Of a stretch of DNA of 64,000 bases, positions 62,943 to 64,000 are shown piece after piece. Position 1 is the stretch's first letter, and each line of letters opens with the position of its first letter. The notes under the pieces were generated by a model, which did not search any database, had not been told where the DNA came from, and saw only the letters and a list, made by a program, of their open reading frames with translations. Source of the DNA: Halorubrum halodurans. GTDB taxonomy: Archaea; Halobacteriota; Halobacteria; Halobacteriales; Haloferacaceae. A program made the translations under genes and the position numbers. The stretch lies in assembly GCF_002252985.1 (NCBI RefSeq), contig NZ_NHPJ01000085.1:1-64000 (forward strand), read 5' to 3'.

Positions 62943-63602
62943 TCAGGCGTCGTCCGCCGCCCGTTCCCGGAGCGCCGCGATCCGGTCGCCGAGCGGAGGT
63001 TGGACCTCGAACCACGTCGACCAGTCGCCCGTCTCGGGCTCGACCCCGCGTCGTTCCGCGACCGTCTCGAAGGCGTCGGCGACCCGAGCGGCCCCGACCG
63101 CGTCGGCGGCGCGGTCGTCGGCCGCGTACTGGACCCGCCGTCCGACCCAGAAGGAGGCGAGCCCGATCGCGACGAGGGCGGAGAAGCCGGCGTCGAACGC
63201 CACGGCCGTCGTCACGATCGCGGTGAGGAGCCCGACGACGACCGCGATCGCGACGGCGCGGAACTCGGCGTAGTACGTCCGGACGCGACCCGCCTCGGCG
63301 GCGAGGAGCCCGAGCGCGACCTCCTCGTTCAGCTCCCCGAGAACGGCCTCGGTGAGAAGGAGCACCCGCCGGCGCGGCGGCCCCTCGACGGAGACCTCGA
63401 TCGCGTCCGGGTCGGCACCCTCCACGACGGCGACCCGGTCGACCGAGAGGCCGGCCTCGCGGCGGAGCTCGTCGAGCGCCGCGCGCTCGGGACCGGTCGG
63501 CTCCCGGAGGTCCCGGAACCGATCCGCCGCGTAGAGGGGGCCCACCGCGACGGCGAGGAACGCGAGGACGACGACGCCGACGAGGAACGCGGCCGTGAGC
63601 AT
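62943..63602 (-). CDS. Degenerate M48-like membrane protein
   Basis: A 219-residue protein. An N-terminal helix (VGVVVLAFLAVAVGPLY), a domain with VLLLTEAVLGELNEEVALGLLAAEAG near 79-104, two more helices (~120-150) and a C-terminal PPLGDRIAALRERA segment match the outline of HtpX/M48 peptidases. Where HExxH is expected the sequence reads AAEAG, so the zinc ligands are missing and it is probably not a protease. It may be a regulatory or structural pseudo-enzyme. Confidence 0.6.
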   Translation of the reverse strand: MLTAAFLVGVVVLAFLAVAVGPLYAADRFRDLREPTGPERAALDELRREAGLSVDRVAVVEGADPDAIEVSVEGPPRRRVLLLTEAVLGELNEEVALGLLAAEAGRVRTYYAEFRAVAIAVVVGLLTAIVTTAVAFDAGFSALVAIGLASFWVGRRVQYAADDRAADAVGAARVADAFETVAERRGVEPETGDWSTWFEVQPPLGDRIAALRERAADDA

Positions 63603-63668
63603 CGGCCGATCGTCGAGCCCGCCGCGGCTAAAACCACGCGGTCCCGGCGACTGCCCTCTCGACCCCCG

Positions 63669-64000
63669 TCACCGGGGAACTCGGCGCGCGATCGCACGGA
63701 CCGCGTCGGCGGCGGCGCCGCCGGGGGCCGCGTCCACGACGGGCCGTTCCTCGACGACCGAGCGACCGACCCTGGGGTCCGCCGGGACGATCGCGACCGG
63801 CGCGCCGATCGCGTCCGCGACGGCGTCCGCCGGCGGCTCCTCGACGACCCGATTGACCGCGCACGCGACGAGCCCGGCGTCGAGCTCGCGGGCCAGCTCT
63901 CGGGTCCGGATCGCGTCCGCCAGCGCGAACGCCCGCGGGGAGACGACCACGAGGCAGGCGTCGGCGATCGCCAGCGGGACGCCCGCGTCGGCGCGCCGTC
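63669..64000 (-). CDS. MinD/ParA-like ATPase, C-terminal part (partial)
   Basis: The gene continues beyond the right edge. The visible ~110 residues include the DACLVVVSPRAFALADAIRTREL segment, the family's post-Walker region in which the strand after the ATPase core carries V-x-x-P, then VACAVNRVVEEPPADAVADAIGAPV. The P-loop lies outside the window. Haloarchaea carry several MinD-like ATPases involved in placement or polarity; which one this is cannot be told. Confidence 0.7.
   Translation of the reverse strand, partial: RRADAGVPLAIADACLVVVSPRAFALADAIRTRELARELDAGLVACAVNRVVEEPPADAVADAIGAPVAIVPADPRVGRSVVEERPVVDAAPGGAAADAVRAIARRVPR

Overview
The window is haloarchaeal chromosome, most like Halorubrum or a close relative. 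Both flanks are very GC-rich and their proteins are acidic. The flanking genes are typical of halobacteria: archaeal PheS/PheT, a HalOD1 protein, an HTTM protein, and a TetR/CARDB/RND cluster. Promoters are TATA-like and lie about 26-30 bases upstream of several starts. No species can be named from sequence alone.

Left flank (1-4590): the tail of a membrane protein, an AbgB-like M20 amidohydrolase, an HTTM membrane protein and a SWIM zinc-finger protein. Right flank (44777-64000): tRNA-Arg(CCG), TetR, a secreted CARDB/S-layer-like protein, an RND exporter, RimI, oligoendopeptidase F, DUF2237, an M29 aminopeptidase, a lactate-utilisation cluster (LutA/B fusion, LutC, lactate permease), pheST, a HalOD1 protein, a degenerate M48-like membrane protein and a partial MinD-like ATPase.

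Between the flanks is an AT-richer integrated island of about 40.2 kb (4591-44776). It is bounded by a 20-base direct repeat (19/20 identical). The right copy is the 3' end of the tRNA-Arg gene; the left copy lies about 100 bases from a tyrosine integrase. The left part of the island holds an HTH/dGTPase-like HD hydrolase pair, zinc-ribbon microproteins, two adjacent nucleases that share one C-terminal PD-(D/E)XK domain but carry different modular repeat arrays (six 57-residue HTH modules; seven 60-residue HNR modules plus a C2H2 finger), another PD-(D/E)XK-like protein, and IS-end-like scars. The middle (18.0-23.7 kb) is a recombination module. It has a tyrosine recombinase overlapping a large serine recombinase, facing an overlapping Cas4-like nuclease/TFB/serine recombinase operon.

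The right part (23.7-43.1 kb) is a dense defence or DNA-modification cluster. It contains: an HTH regulator, MORC-like GHKL ATPase, McrB-like ATPase with an EVE-like reader, and McrC-like nuclease; a PLD-helicase, small protein, DndD-like SMC ATPase and Dnd-associated protein 4; an HNR-repeat protein; a GHKL ATPase fused to a DNA methyltransferase; a Dam-type methylase; and a stand-alone paralogue of the fused methyltransferase. A chimeric gene scar at 29965-30192 shows that this cluster has been rebuilt by recombination between paralogous cassettes.

The most novel items are the GHKL-methyltransferase fusion with its stand-alone relatives, the Dnd-like cassette lacking DndA/B/C/E, the paired repeat-array nucleases, the Cas4-like/TFB/recombinase operon, and a possible Phe-rich leader peptide upstream of pheST.
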